Source of the DNA: a virus
IMG/VR virus record: IMGVR_UViG_3300033388_003527
Location: 1 to 47,124 of that record
Reading direction: 5' to 3' (one strand)
DNA length: 47,124 bases
Below the pieces are notes generated by a model. That model was not told where the DNA came from and searched no databases. It saw nothing but the letters and a program-made list of their open reading frames with translations. Made by a program: the position numbers and the translations under genes. Positions 7,342 through 16,044 of this stretch are shown here, piece by piece. How positions within the stretch are numbered: the first letter of the stretch is position 1; every line of letters begins with the position of its first letter.

Positions 7342-8601
7342 CTATCTACTACCTCCAAACTCTGCTTCAAGTGCATCAAGCTCAGACTGTTCTTCTTGTG
7401 TTAAGCCCCTTCCGGTTGGAGCTGGGGTTTCTTGGGTCAACAGAAAAGGAGCCAATACTCTATCAGGGTCAACACCTATCCCAGAATAACCACCAAAGAC
7501 TTGTTTGTATCTGTCAATAGTTTCATTGTATATTTTTTGTGATGAATCATGTAGTATTCCAGTAGCCCTTACAAGCTCTGTCCTGTCCCTATCCGTTAAA
7601 CCTACACCACCTTCAGCCCATTTTGGAGCCAACCCTTTTACGCGCTCTATTGCTGCCGCCGATGCTGCTGTTCTGGCAAATTCTGATTCCCGTACAACAC
7701 TTGGTGGATCTAATATTTTATTAAATGTATTTATTAAAATTTGGTCTAAGGCAATCTTTGTTTTGTTGACATCTTTTTTACTTAGGGTTCCGTTTTTTAA
7801 TCCTTCAAGCTTGGCTTCATAATCATCCCAAGTGGCCTTAACTCTGCTGAATTGCTGGTTTATTTTATCAAAAGATTGTACTTTTGTATCCTTTTTCACC
7901 TGATTCATTAACTTGACTTCAAAGTTTGCTGTTTTAAAGTTTGGGTTGTCAATATCCAAAAGCTTGTCAGCAGCATCTTTTATTTTTTGTTGTTCTGCAC
8001 TAAAGTCTTGCCCGGCCTCCCTTTCACTAGTTCTAAACTCTTGCCCGGCCTCCCTCTCGCTGGTTTTAAACTCTTGCCCCTCTTTTCTAACGCCCACCTT
8101 AATTTCTTCTTCCCTAAGGTTTTCTAATTGTTTCTGTAAAAATTCTCTTCTTTCTTCAATCTCCGGAATCTTAGAGGTAGAGAATACAGGGTCTTGTTCT
8201 ATTCTCCCAAGCTGTTCGGCTTGTGTAGGTACTCTTTCTGTTTGTGTTGCTGGTTCTGGCATAGTAAGTTTTCTTTCTACCATTCCGAACGCCTGTTGAA
8301 AAGCCTTTCTTATTACAGGGTTATTTATTATTTCAGGTTTTGTCAAATCTTCTTGAAACCTTTTGACGGTAGCCTCTTCCTTTAATCTCTTTTCTTCTTC
8401 GCGCTCACCCTTTGCAAGGGTTTGTTTCTTTATGGCTATTCCCAAACCGGCCTCTTCTTCCTGTAGCCCACTAAGCGCTGCCCCTGCTGCAAGCTTCTCT
8501 TTCTCTTCCTTCCTACGCTGTAGCTGGCTGGATAGACCAAAGCCAAATTCACTCAACTTACTAAGCCCTGCACCAAATGCTAATTTTCCTCTTGCTGACA
8601 T
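7342..8601 (-). CDS. Internal virion protein candidate with hendecad repeat
   Basis: 419 residues, almost entirely charged helix. It contains a tandem 11-residue repeat (GQEFKTSEREA, GQEFRTSEREA, then GQDF) encoded at 8002-8080, typical of right-handed coiled coils. It abuts the genes on either side, its start base overlapping the stop of the upstream gene. Probably injected with or packed beside the DNA; no catalytic motif. Confidence 0.55.
   Translation of the reverse strand: MSARGKLAFGAGLSKLSEFGFGLSSQLQRRKEEKEKLAAGAALSGLQEEEAGLGIAIKKQTLAKGEREEEKRLKEEATVKRFQEDLTKPEIINNPVIRKAFQQAFGMVERKLTMPEPATQTERVPTQAEQLGRIEQDPVFSTSKIPEIEERREFLQKQLENLREEEIKVGVRKEGQEFKTSEREAGQEFRTSEREAGQDFSAEQQKIKDAADKLLDIDNPNFKTANFEVKLMNQVKKDTKVQSFDKINQQFSRVKATWDDYEAKLEGLKNGTLSKKDVNKTKIALDQILINTFNKILDPPSVVRESEFARTAASAAAIERVKGLAPKWAEGGVGLTDRDRTELVRATGILHDSSQKIYNETIDRYKQVFGGYSGIGVDPDRVLAPFLLTQETPAPTGRGLTQEEQSELDALEAEFGGSR
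8002..8080 (-). repeat. Tandem 33-bp coding repeat
   Basis: Two full and one partial copies of a 33-bp unit, visible on the plus strand as CTTGCCCGGCCTCCCT repeating, encode the GQEF(K/R)TSEREA hendecads of the 419-residue protein. The DNA copies are nearly identical, so the duplication is recent. Confidence 0.75.
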
Positions 8602-8927
8602 TATAGCACCCCCTGCACAGAAAGTTTAGCTGGTTGAGCAAATGTTTGAGACGGCTGTGTCTGTGGCCTCTTAGGTGGAGGTGGAGGTGCTGCAAATTGG
8701 TTCTGTCTCAATTGCTGCATGTATCCACTGTTGAATAGTTTTCGCCTACCTTCCTCTTCAGCTTTTCTCCTGCGATCTGCGAACATATCCAACCCGGCAA
8801 AGCCAAACTTTCTACTCCTTTGTGCTGACTCTTCCTCTGCCAACTCACCAGCACCACTTGCCGATACACCAGCACCCACGATCCCTGCTATTGCTGCTGC
8901 TATTCCTGCTATTGCTGCTCCTGCCAT
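8601..8927 (-). CDS. Small internal virion protein with Ala/Gly membrane helix
   Basis: 108 residues. The first 28 (AGAAIAGIAAAIAGIVGAG) form an Ala/Gly/Ile helix able to cross a membrane, as at the start of short podovirus ejection proteins such as P22 gp7 and T7 gp14. A charged RRRKAEEEGRRK helix and a Pro/Gln tail with FAAPPPPP follow. The same FAAPPPP motif occurs near the N-terminus of the 958-residue rod, suggesting a shared partner. Confidence 0.6.
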   Translation of the reverse strand: MAGAAIAGIAAAIAGIVGAGVSASGAGELAEEESAQRSRKFGFAGLDMFADRRRKAEEEGRRKLFNSGYMQQLRQNQFAAPPPPPKRPQTQPSQTFAQPAKLSVQGVL

Positions 8928-8928
8928 A

Positions 8929-9462
8929 TTATACTCCTACATTATAAACTGCATCATTTATATCAACATCAAGCCCCAAGTAATTACGTATCTTTTCAAT
9001 GGTGTTTCTTGTTTTGTTTAACATATCTAAGTAACTTACTTTCAAGTACTTAACACTGTTTACCTCAAGATATGCATTAAGTATTGTGTCCCAGTTTTCC
9101 AACAGTGTTTGAGCGTTTCCTCTTGTCGGTTTGAGTCTTAAATCAGGATTAACTTTAAAATATTTCACCAGTGATTTAGCCCTATGATTTATGTACCTCT
9201 CACATACTATTACTTTGTCAAGCAATGCGGGTTTAGTTTTTGAAAGCTCAGTTGCAAAACATTTAATTGCTTTTCCTTTGTATCTATCATCAGGTATGCC
9301 GTTATCAAGTGAATGATCATCTAATTCCCAATACCCTTTCACGTTGCATTCGACTTTGTTTCTATAACTAAACTTTGTCCCCACTATAGGCACTCCCAAT
9401 AGTTTCAAAGTCTGCATCATAAGGCTTGAACCGCTTCTTGGTGTTCCTGTTACTACTATCAT
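8929..9462 (-). CDS. Sulfotransferase-family protein
   Basis: 177 residues opening with MIVVTGTPRSGSSLMMQTLK. TGTPRSGSS (residues 5-13) is the P-loop-like 5'-phosphosulfate-binding motif of PAPS-dependent sulfotransferases. VIVCERYINHRAKSLVKYF resembles the 3'-phosphate-binding segment (Arg then Ser). VKYLKVSYLDMLNKTRNTI followed by IRNYLGLD is the typical C-terminal half. Such enzymes move sulfate from PAPS to carbohydrate or protein. The gene lies between two internal-virion genes, with one base between it and the next start and a one-base overlap with the rod gene, so it is expressed late with virion parts. Substrate unknown. It is short but appears intact. Confidence 0.8.
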   Translation of the reverse strand: MIVVTGTPRSGSSLMMQTLKLLGVPIVGTKFSYRNKVECNVKGYWELDDHSLDNGIPDDRYKGKAIKCFATELSKTKPALLDKVIVCERYINHRAKSLVKYFKVNPDLRLKPTRGNAQTLLENWDTILNAYLEVNSVKYLKVSYLDMLNKTRNTIEKIRNYLGLDVDINDAVYNVGV

Positions 9463-12338
9463 TAAGCGCCCCCAAAGTCTAACCCAGCAGGAGTTCCACC
9501 AAAGCCAATTCCACCGGCCACACCAGCCCCTGGACTAAAGTCTGGCCTTCTACTCACAGCACCACCACCACCTAAATCAAGTCCGGTTGTCTGTACTGTT
9601 TGTGGCCCTCCGGTTGGATTAGGTGTTATTGATATGCTACCTGTGTTTTGATTGGTGCCCTGGTTTGGTTGGTTCCCAAGATCCTTGGCTAATAATTGAG
9701 CAAATACAAGTGGGCCTTCTTCATATACAGTATTGTTCATCCAAGAGTTAAAACCAGCTTGCCACTCATTTGTCAAGCCACTAAAAAAAGCTCCCGGTGT
9801 CTCAGGTGGTACAATGTTACCGTCTGCATCTTTAAACACTGCGCTCCCTGGATGTGTCTGTGAAAATTGCAATTGAAGATTGTTAAAGTCTTCGATAATA
9901 GCCATCTGTGTTGCCATTGGGTTAGCTTCCTTGATCTCAATTCCTTCAGGTACATTCTGTTTCAAGTAATCAATTGCTACTTGTGGGTCCAGCAATCCGG
10001 ATTCCACTTGTGACTGTATTTTGTTCCAATCCTGGAATTGTTTTTCAACATCAATACCCTGTTGTGCAAGATCTATTCTTGCCTTTTCAAGTTGTTGATT
10101 GTCATAGTGCATTCTATATTCATTGGAGAATTTTATATTTTCCATTGCCTTGGCTCTTTGGAAGTCCTGCTGTGCAAGGGCATTGTTTAAATTACTTTGG
10201 AATTGTAAATTTGCTTGCTCAAAGCCTTGGTTTACTTGCATAGTTTCAAGCTGTTGTGTGTGCTGAAATTGTAATATTTGCTGTTCTCTTCCCACATTAC
10301 CATCTAATACAGCCTGTTCCCTTTCAGAATCAAGAGTAAACATTTTTTCCTGGAAACCCATATCCTGAGTCTGTAATTGCAACTGTAGATTAGATTGCAT
10401 CTGTTGGATTTCTTTTTGAGCTGTTATATTATTTTCACTAAGAGCTACCTCATGCACACGATCAAGATACTGCTGTGCTTGGTTGTATCTCTGCTGTTCT
10501 ATTCTCTCACCAGTAACAAAACCCTGCGTTGCTGTTCTTTCGGCACTTAGCCACTGTCTCTGTGCTGACTCTTGTAACCTCTCAAAGTTCTGCTGTGCTG
10601 TTACTATTTCTTTCTGAGCTTGGATACCTCTCTCTTGGGTTGTTAGTTCTTGTGCACGGTCTAAGTTGGCCTGATTACCCTGGTGATTTTGCTGTGCTAT
10701 TTGCAGACTTCTTTGAGTGCTTTGATCTACTCTCTGCATTAAGAGTGCGAGGCTTTCTTTCTGGTTGTTCTGAGACTCTTCAAATCCCTGCTCTGCAAGC
10801 TGCATTCTTTCTTGTGCTTCAATACTTGTGTTCTGCATTGCTTCACTTTGCGCACGGTCTAACCCTGATTCAGCTTGCGTAAATCTATTCTGTGCAGTCT
10901 GTAGTGCAAGTCTGCTTGCTTCTGTATTCTGTTGAAGGTCCAACTCTTGCGCTCTATTTAATGATGATTCAGCTTGATTAAAATCGTTCTGAGCGTTCTG
11001 AACTCTTGTCCTGTGTACCTGATCTGAACTTTGTAATGCAAATTGTTGTGCCCTTTCAAGCTCTGATTCAGCAACTTGTACAGCCTGATCTGACTCTTGC
11101 ATTTGGATGCGTGTGTTAACGTCGGTGTTTTGCATTGCAACGTCTTTGGCACGGTCAAGCTCTGCCTCAGAGGTGACAAGATCGTTCTGTATCTGCTGAA
11201 GTTCTTTCCGGCTCTCTGTCTCAAGTTGAGCAATGGAGGTCTGTTGAAGTCTGTTAAGCTGTGCTTCTGCTTCTTCAAAATCCTGAACTGAAAGAAGTCT
11301 TCCGCTATCTATCTGTGCCTGAAGGTTTAGAAATTCCCTCTGAGCGTCTATATCCATTACATTAAGAGACTCTTTTAAAAGTCTATCAATAGCGGTCTGC
11401 TGTTCAGTAAATTCTCTTCCAAGGTCAGCTTGAGACTCTCGAAAGTCAAGCTCTGCCTCAAGATTTTGACGGGCCGATGCAAGGTCGTCATTCTGTAGTG
11501 CTTTTTCATGTTCCTGTCTTAGTGTCTGAGTAGTAAGTTCGAACTGTCTATCATCTGCTCTGATTTGCTGTTCTGCTGCTAATTGGGCGAATGACAAAGC
11601 GCCTTGCGCTGTTTGTAATTGTGCTTCTATATCCCCTGCAAAGATACCCCTCTCACGGTCAACCTGTTCACCAGCCACACCAAATGCGGTGACAAAATCC
11701 TGTCTCTTTGCTTCCAATTCCTGTGCGTCTAACTGTGCTTCAAGTGTTGCCCGGTCAGCTCCGGACTCTGTGAATTTTCGTATTAATTCATCGGCCCTTC
11801 TCTGAGTACCGGAAAAGGCACCCGATTCTCTACGAAATTCTTCTATACCCTGAGTCTGTTCTCTGTCCAGTGTAGCCAATGCAGCACTTTTAATCTTTTC
11901 CGGATCTCTCCCAAAAGATGGATCTTGTAGAAAAGTATTAACCAATTCAGTTAATCTCTGGCTTGTCTGGGAATCAAATCCTCTCCCTGCCTGCTGCTGT
12001 GCCTGTTGTAATACCTGCTGAGTTAATTGGTCTGGTTGCACAGGTGGTGGCGGTGCTGCAAATTGTTGAGGCTGCTGGGGTGGTTGCCCTACCACTGTTT
12101 GGGCTGGTGCTGGTGCTGCAAACTGCCCTATCGGTTGTGGTTGCAACGGCTGTTGTGGAACTGTAGCAACTGGTAGTAATTGTATATTTTCATTCTCCAA
12201 CGGACTAGGAAAATTGGTTGTGGTTGCCCTGTTTTGGAAGTCCTGCCTTTGCTGAAACTCTGCTTTTTGTGCTGTCTTTTGCTGCTCTTGCTGCTGTTGT
12301 CTCAGCTGTTTTTGTTCATCTGTTAATGCAGTTGCCAT
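9462..12338 (-). CDS. Giant Gln-rich repeat rod, likely internal virion or ejection protein
   Basis: 958 residues. Residues 1-120 are Gln/Pro-rich (QQPQQFAAPPPPVQPDQ). From about 170 to 740 it is a continuous Gln/Glu/Ala helix. At least ten consecutive units of exactly 33 residues run from 362 to 691 (three hendecads each). Units begin with a D/E/N-RA-Q core, for example DRAKDVAMQNT, ERAQQFALQSS, NRAQELDLQQN. The C-terminus is Gly/Pro/Asn-rich and disordered. The gene is embedded between structural and ejection genes. I infer a long right-handed coiled-coil rod carried in the capsid or forming part of a DNA-delivery conduit. A tape-measure role is less likely without tail-tube genes. Confidence 0.6.
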   Translation of the reverse strand: MATALTDEQKQLRQQQQEQQKTAQKAEFQQRQDFQNRATTTNFPSPLENENIQLLPVATVPQQPLQPQPIGQFAAPAPAQTVVGQPPQQPQQFAAPPPPVQPDQLTQQVLQQAQQQAGRGFDSQTSQRLTELVNTFLQDPSFGRDPEKIKSAALATLDREQTQGIEEFRRESGAFSGTQRRADELIRKFTESGADRATLEAQLDAQELEAKRQDFVTAFGVAGEQVDRERGIFAGDIEAQLQTAQGALSFAQLAAEQQIRADDRQFELTTQTLRQEHEKALQNDDLASARQNLEAELDFRESQADLGREFTEQQTAIDRLLKESLNVMDIDAQREFLNLQAQIDSGRLLSVQDFEEAEAQLNRLQQTSIAQLETESRKELQQIQNDLVTSEAELDRAKDVAMQNTDVNTRIQMQESDQAVQVAESELERAQQFALQSSDQVHRTRVQNAQNDFNQAESSLNRAQELDLQQNTEASRLALQTAQNRFTQAESGLDRAQSEAMQNTSIEAQERMQLAEQGFEESQNNQKESLALLMQRVDQSTQRSLQIAQQNHQGNQANLDRAQELTTQERGIQAQKEIVTAQQNFERLQESAQRQWLSAERTATQGFVTGERIEQQRYNQAQQYLDRVHEVALSENNITAQKEIQQMQSNLQLQLQTQDMGFQEKMFTLDSEREQAVLDGNVGREQQILQFQHTQQLETMQVNQGFEQANLQFQSNLNNALAQQDFQRAKAMENIKFSNEYRMHYDNQQLEKARIDLAQQGIDVEKQFQDWNKIQSQVESGLLDPQVAIDYLKQNVPEGIEIKEANPMATQMAIIEDFNNLQLQFSQTHPGSAVFKDADGNIVPPETPGAFFSGLTNEWQAGFNSWMNNTVYEEGPLVFAQLLAKDLGNQPNQGTNQNTGSISITPNPTGGPQTVQTTGLDLGGGGAVSRRPDFSPGAGVAGGIGFGGTPAGLDFGGA
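10266..11255 (-). repeat. Ten tandem 99-bp coding repeats
   Basis: This block encodes residues 362-691 of the 958-residue rod as ten units of 33 codons with no length variation. DNA identity between units is low while the pattern of small, Gln and charged residues is kept, so the array is old and held by selection on protein shape. Confidence 0.8.
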
Positions 12339-12866
12339 TTAATTCCTCGGTTCTGCGAAAGATATTTTTGCCATTATATCATTGCTATCTACTAGGCTTA
12401 TTATTCTTAAAACTGTAATTACATCATTTTTATATTCCCACACATCAGATTGATATATTTCCTTGAAAACTAATTTATCAATTAAGTCTCCATAGTCTGC
12501 TATGTTTGGATTTGATGACATAGTACATTTTGCATTATAGCTACAGTTTCTATTTCTATTAGTCATTGTTTTTGTGTCACCACTATCTGATATTGTACAG
12601 TTTTCAAACACAAGCACTCTTTGGTTGTCCCCTTTAATTTTAAATCGAGAGTATGTTTTTTTGTGGGGAATTATCATTATCTCCAGAGTGTCACCTGTAT
12701 CAAGTCCTAATTTATTAAATGACGCTGTATAATAAGAACCACCCTCTATATTAAACACTTCTCTTATGCTAACCCTGTCAGGTGATGGTTTTCTAAAGTC
12801 AGCGTTTATGTATAAAGCAATGAACAATATTACAATTATAATGATTGATAGGATTTTGATTCTCAT
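12339..12866 (-). CDS. Membrane-anchored virion-operon protein, paralogue of the next gene
   Basis: 175 residues. Residues 1-22 (MRIKILSIIIIVILFIALYI) are a signal anchor. The ectodomain has TGDTLEIMIIPHKKTYSRFK and TMTNRNRNCS, which align in order with the upstream 208-residue protein (IADTMSLVITTP, HNNNRNSS). The family resembles beta-sandwich phage proteins found in tail regions. The membrane anchor is unexpected for a virion part. Confidence 0.55.
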   Translation of the reverse strand: MRIKILSIIIIVILFIALYINADFRKPSPDRVSIREVFNIEGGSYYTASFNKLGLDTGDTLEIMIIPHKKTYSRFKIKGDNQRVLVFENCTISDSGDTKTMTNRNRNCSYNAKCTMSSNPNIADYGDLIDKLVFKEIYQSDVWEYKNDVITVLRIISLVDSNDIMAKISFAEPRN

Positions 12867-12875
12867 AATTCTTCC

Positions 12876-13502
12876 TTAGTTTTTATTTGTGTGTTCATAC
12901 CAACTAAATCTTAAAGTGGCGTTATTGTCATCAGCTCCCGATATAAGATAAAACTGATATTTTGTATTCTGATCTAATATCCATTCTTGACCACCACGGC
13001 TGGAACCACCACCTGATTTAGTAGATATCCCCTGCCCTGTTGATATTCCAAAGCTAATGCAATCTATCATTGTGCCAGATGGAGTGTTGGTACTCGCTGT
13101 GTGTATTGTTGTGGTTGCTACAGTGGAGCTGTTTCTGTTGTTGTTATGTACCGCCCTTGCTGGTTCTGCTGCACTATCTGCACTTGTACCCTCATACAAT
13201 CCACCAAAGGTTGTTAATGCCCCTGTAACCTCCCAAACAAAATGAGTCCACTTAGTTGTATTTGGCGTAGTAATCACAAGGGACATTGTATCTGCAATGT
13301 CAAAGTCTACGTTTGTAGTACAAAAAGAAAAGTGACTTCCACTGTGTACTTCATGATGTTCGTAGTCTATAACCATTGCGGAATTAGTAGAACTGTCTTT
13401 TATTTTGTTATAGATTTCAGTTACGCCGTTAACTATTGGAGGTCTAAAAGCCAACAGCCCTATAGATACTATTAATATTAAAACTATAAAGTACTTTTTC
13501 AT
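12876..13502 (-). CDS. Signal-anchored phage structural-type protein
   Basis: The start is set at ATG 13502, with GGAGGA seven bases upstream; the ATG at 13520 lacks one. 208 residues: a membrane signal (MKKYFIVLILIVSIGLLAF), then a beta-rich domain with HHEVHSGSHFSF, SLVITTPNTTKWTHFVWEV, LYEGTS and NNNRNSST, ending in KYQFYLISGADDN and FSWYEHT. The ectodomain resembles a widespread phage family found beside tail and fibre genes, normally without a signal peptide. It likely forms a virion or host-surface component. Confidence 0.6.
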   Translation of the reverse strand: MKKYFIVLILIVSIGLLAFRPPIVNGVTEIYNKIKDSSTNSAMVIDYEHHEVHSGSHFSFCTTNVDFDIADTMSLVITTPNTTKWTHFVWEVTGALTTFGGLYEGTSADSAAEPARAVHNNNRNSSTVATTTIHTASTNTPSGTMIDCISFGISTGQGISTKSGGGSSRGGQEWILDQNTKYQFYLISGADDNNATLRFSWYEHTNKN

Positions 13503-13510
13503 CTTTCCTC

Positions 13511-13708
13511 CTACAACCAAGATCCGGTTGACTCTGCTATGATATGATAATTAGTTCCATCTGATACAAATGTTACAAATTGATATTGATATTTCAATTG
13601 AAACCTCGTTTCTGGTAAATCCGGTGCTATTGGTGCTGGCCCTTTAGGTTGCCAAGCAGCATACGGTCTTCCTACAACCCCAAATATGCTTAGTCTTGTT
13701 GTTGCCAT
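13511..13708 (-). CDS. Small structural-region protein
   Basis: 65 residues, beta-rich, no signal peptide (MATTRLSIFGVVGRPYAAW...FVSDGTNYHIIAESTGSWL). It overlaps the start region of the next gene. It lies among fibre genes and is probably a minor tail or fibre component. No family recognised. Confidence 0.55.
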   Translation of the reverse strand: MATTRLSIFGVVGRPYAAWQPKGPAPIAPDLPETRFQLKYQYQFVTFVSDGTNYHIIAESTGSWL

Positions 13709-13711
13709 AAT

Positions 13712-15265
13712 TTATACAATCAATAAAGTGTCACCAGCAGAAGGGGCTGTCGTAATTGCTGTAAATGTTAGAACCCCATTTGCCACTGTAAAGGCTGTTA
13801 TGTCGGTTGCCTGATATCTCAATCCTGCTGTTGTTGTATTGTGCCTGAAAACTATGATTTTACCCTTTAACTGGTCTGCGTCGGTTAAACTAAGATCTGT
13901 TGAGCATGTTGTCGTTGTTAGATCGGTTGCACCAACAGTACCCAAGATAGATGTATCTGCACTTGCTGCCAGTTTAGGCGCTGCTGTAACCGATGAATTA
14001 ATTTCTAATACATTAACATGAAACCCTGTAGGGTCTGCTTGAGATTGTGACTCCCACTCATCTACCACCTCTTCGGCTGTGGGTAATACTCCAGCTGCGT
14101 CAGGGACTACAGTATTAGGGGCGTAATCAGATAGCCCAGTATCAACTTCAGCATTAACCTGTGCAGCAGATAAATCATTTAGGCCGGTTAATTGATCACC
14201 CTTTGCTATACAACCCGGTGCCATTTTGCTATCTGTTATGGCATCTGAAGCTATCTTAGCAGCAGTAATAGCATTTGAGTCTATTTTGGCAGCGGTTAAA
14301 AATGCATCTGCAAATTGTTCTGAGTCGAGAGCGTCATTTGCAATTTTAGCGTTGGTTATCGCATCACCAGCAATTTTAGCGGCTGTTATTGCGTTGGCTG
14401 CTATCTTATCAACAGTTAAGAAACCATCAGCAAACTGTTCAACTGCCAAAGCGTCATTGGCTATTTTTGCATTAGTAATACAGTCACCGGCAAGTTTGGC
14501 TGCTGTTATAGCTGCGTCTTTTATATTCTCAACTGCAATTGCATCATTTGCTATCTTCGCGTTAGTAATTGCGTCAGCGCCTATCTGTGCAGCGTCTATA
14601 GTCCCGCTTGTGTTGTCTAAATCCAAACCAGCTTCACCAGTAACGTTTACATCCAATGCATTTGCTGGAGTTGTTGATCTCACTAACTTCGCGTTACCAT
14701 AGTCAGCATGAGCAAGTATTGTATTATTATTCGCACTCTGGTTTACGCTTTCTCCGGTTAATACTGGAGTAGCCACATCAAGCAATTTTATTAAAGCAGC
14801 CGCTAAACGCCCACCGGCTGTTTCTGTAAGAATTGTACCCATAACATGTGTTAAACTAACATCGAGATTGTCACCACCATCAATAAGGGCATTGTTTAAC
14901 GCTTCCGCCCTAAACCCAATTACCGGACCTGTCCACGGAAGAATACCAGTAGCAAAACCAGTAAACCAGCCAAAACCCTCAGTGTCATTGTTGATAGATC
15001 CACCGCCTGAATCAGGTACTTCAATAGTGTACATTGCATTACCTTGATTTACAAAATCATAGTCACCACCTGTGTCGGTCGGCGTAACTGCTGTTTGAGT
15101 AAATGCACCAGCGGTTGTAACAAAATTCCATACCAAATCAAGACCAGCCTGATCATATGTAACAGATTCCTCGCGAGATTTAAAATTAGTATCATCTATC
15201 AAAGCTACCTTATTGATAGGAACTTCACTTAACGCAACATCTACATCCATCCACATGTCAGGCAT
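13712..15265 (-). CDS. Tail fibre / receptor-binding protein candidate
   Basis: 517 residues. Residues about 220-350 consist of irregular 10-11 residue repeats with the pattern AIT(N/A)AKIA(N/G/S)DA, a sequence type common in trimeric phage fibres and baseplate proteins. A Gly-rich N-terminal domain and a beta-rich C-terminal domain (TAPSAGDTLLIV) flank the repeats. Its position after the tail nozzle genes fits an adhesion role. Confidence 0.65.
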   Translation of the reverse strand: MPDMWMDVDVALSEVPINKVALIDDTNFKSREESVTYDQAGLDLVWNFVTTAGAFTQTAVTPTDTGGDYDFVNQGNAMYTIEVPDSGGGSINNDTEGFGWFTGFATGILPWTGPVIGFRAEALNNALIDGGDNLDVSLTHVMGTILTETAGGRLAAALIKLLDVATPVLTGESVNQSANNNTILAHADYGNAKLVRSTTPANALDVNVTGEAGLDLDNTSGTIDAAQIGADAITNAKIANDAIAVENIKDAAITAAKLAGDCITNAKIANDALAVEQFADGFLTVDKIAANAITAAKIAGDAITNAKIANDALDSEQFADAFLTAAKIDSNAITAAKIASDAITDSKMAPGCIAKGDQLTGLNDLSAAQVNAEVDTGLSDYAPNTVVPDAAGVLPTAEEVVDEWESQSQADPTGFHVNVLEINSSVTAAPKLAASADTSILGTVGATDLTTTTCSTDLSLTDADQLKGKIIVFRHNTTTAGLRYQATDITAFTVANGVLTFTAITTAPSAGDTLLIV

Positions 15266-15276
15266 TAGTTACCTCT

Positions 15277-16032
15277 TTAATTTTGATTTGCATAATAATA
15301 CCAAGGGTTTCCTGAGACTACAACCGGAACATAGTCAAAAAACGGAATTTTAGGAGTAGGCCACATTTGAAATGGATCAATTGTAATATCGTAAATTTCC
15401 CGATCTGATAATTTATGATCATATATGTAAGTGTAATCACCATCACCATACCAATAAAACCCACCAAGAGAGTGACCAAAAGACCCAAATGCTATATTAG
15501 CGTTTAATGAGCTTAAACCGCTATATGCATAAGTATCAACTAAGTCACCCTGAAAATAAGCGTATCCATCTGTCCCGTCCCACGATATGGCAATTGTTGC
15601 CCATTCTCCTAATGTAAAGCTTTTTCCTGTTGTTTGTTGGTCGGTTGATCCTAGTCGGGTAAAAAAGGTTAATGAATCAGAAAATAAATAAATTCGATTA
15701 CCAGAATCATTGTGACCAAACCAAAAATCGTTTGAGCCTGACACATTAACCCTTACTCTTGCAATTATTGTTCCACTACTCACATTCATTTGCGTTGGGG
15801 TTTTTACAACAACAGCTTCATCCGAACCATTAAAGGTTAATACTCCCCCAACTTGGCCGGGTATCCAATTGCTATCACCCATATTATTAAAATTAGTTGC
15901 CGGATCATTAATAATAGCATTGCTTGGAACCCCGGAACCCTCATTAAATAACCATGCACCCACCAGCCCTTTCGACAAAGGGGTTCCTGCTTCTAATGGC
16001 GTTCCCAATAATGGTTTCATGCTATTTTTCAA
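15277..16032 (-). CDS. LamG / concanavalin A-like lectin domain protein
   Basis: 251 residues. After a short linker the pattern GLVGAWLFNEGSG...DPATNFNN...VGGVLTFNGSDEAVVV...TIIARVRV...WATIAISWDGT...YAYFQGDLVDT...IAFGSF...YTYIYDHKLSDREI is typical of LamG-like lectin folds. This suggests carbohydrate binding at the host surface as part of a fibre. The start is TTG 16032 or ATG 16020; AGGG before TTG favours the former. Confidence 0.7.
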   Translation of the reverse strand: MKNSMKPLLGTPLEAGTPLSKGLVGAWLFNEGSGVPSNAIINDPATNFNNMGDSNWIPGQVGGVLTFNGSDEAVVVKTPTQMNVSSGTIIARVRVNVSGSNDFWFGHNDSGNRIYLFSDSLTFFTRLGSTDQQTTGKSFTLGEWATIAISWDGTDGYAYFQGDLVDTYAYSGLSSLNANIAFGSFGHSLGGFYWYGDGDYTYIYDHKLSDREIYDITIDPFQMWPTPKIPFFDYVPVVVSGNPWYYYANQN

Positions 16033-16044
16033 AATATCCCTATT

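Noticed and set aside
10266-11255. Regular 99-bp spacing as a CRISPR-like array
   Set aside because: The units are coding, diverged at DNA level and carry no identical short repeats with unique spacers.
9974-12418. Long plus-strand open frames opposite the Gln-rich rod
   Set aside because: They are antisense shadows of Gln/Leu-rich codons (CTG and TTG runs), have no ribosome sites and give low-complexity hydrophobic products.
14226-14702. 158-codon plus-strand frame opposite the fibre gene
   Set aside because: It mirrors the AITxAKIA repeats and has no ribosome site; the minus-strand fibre protein is clearly the real product.
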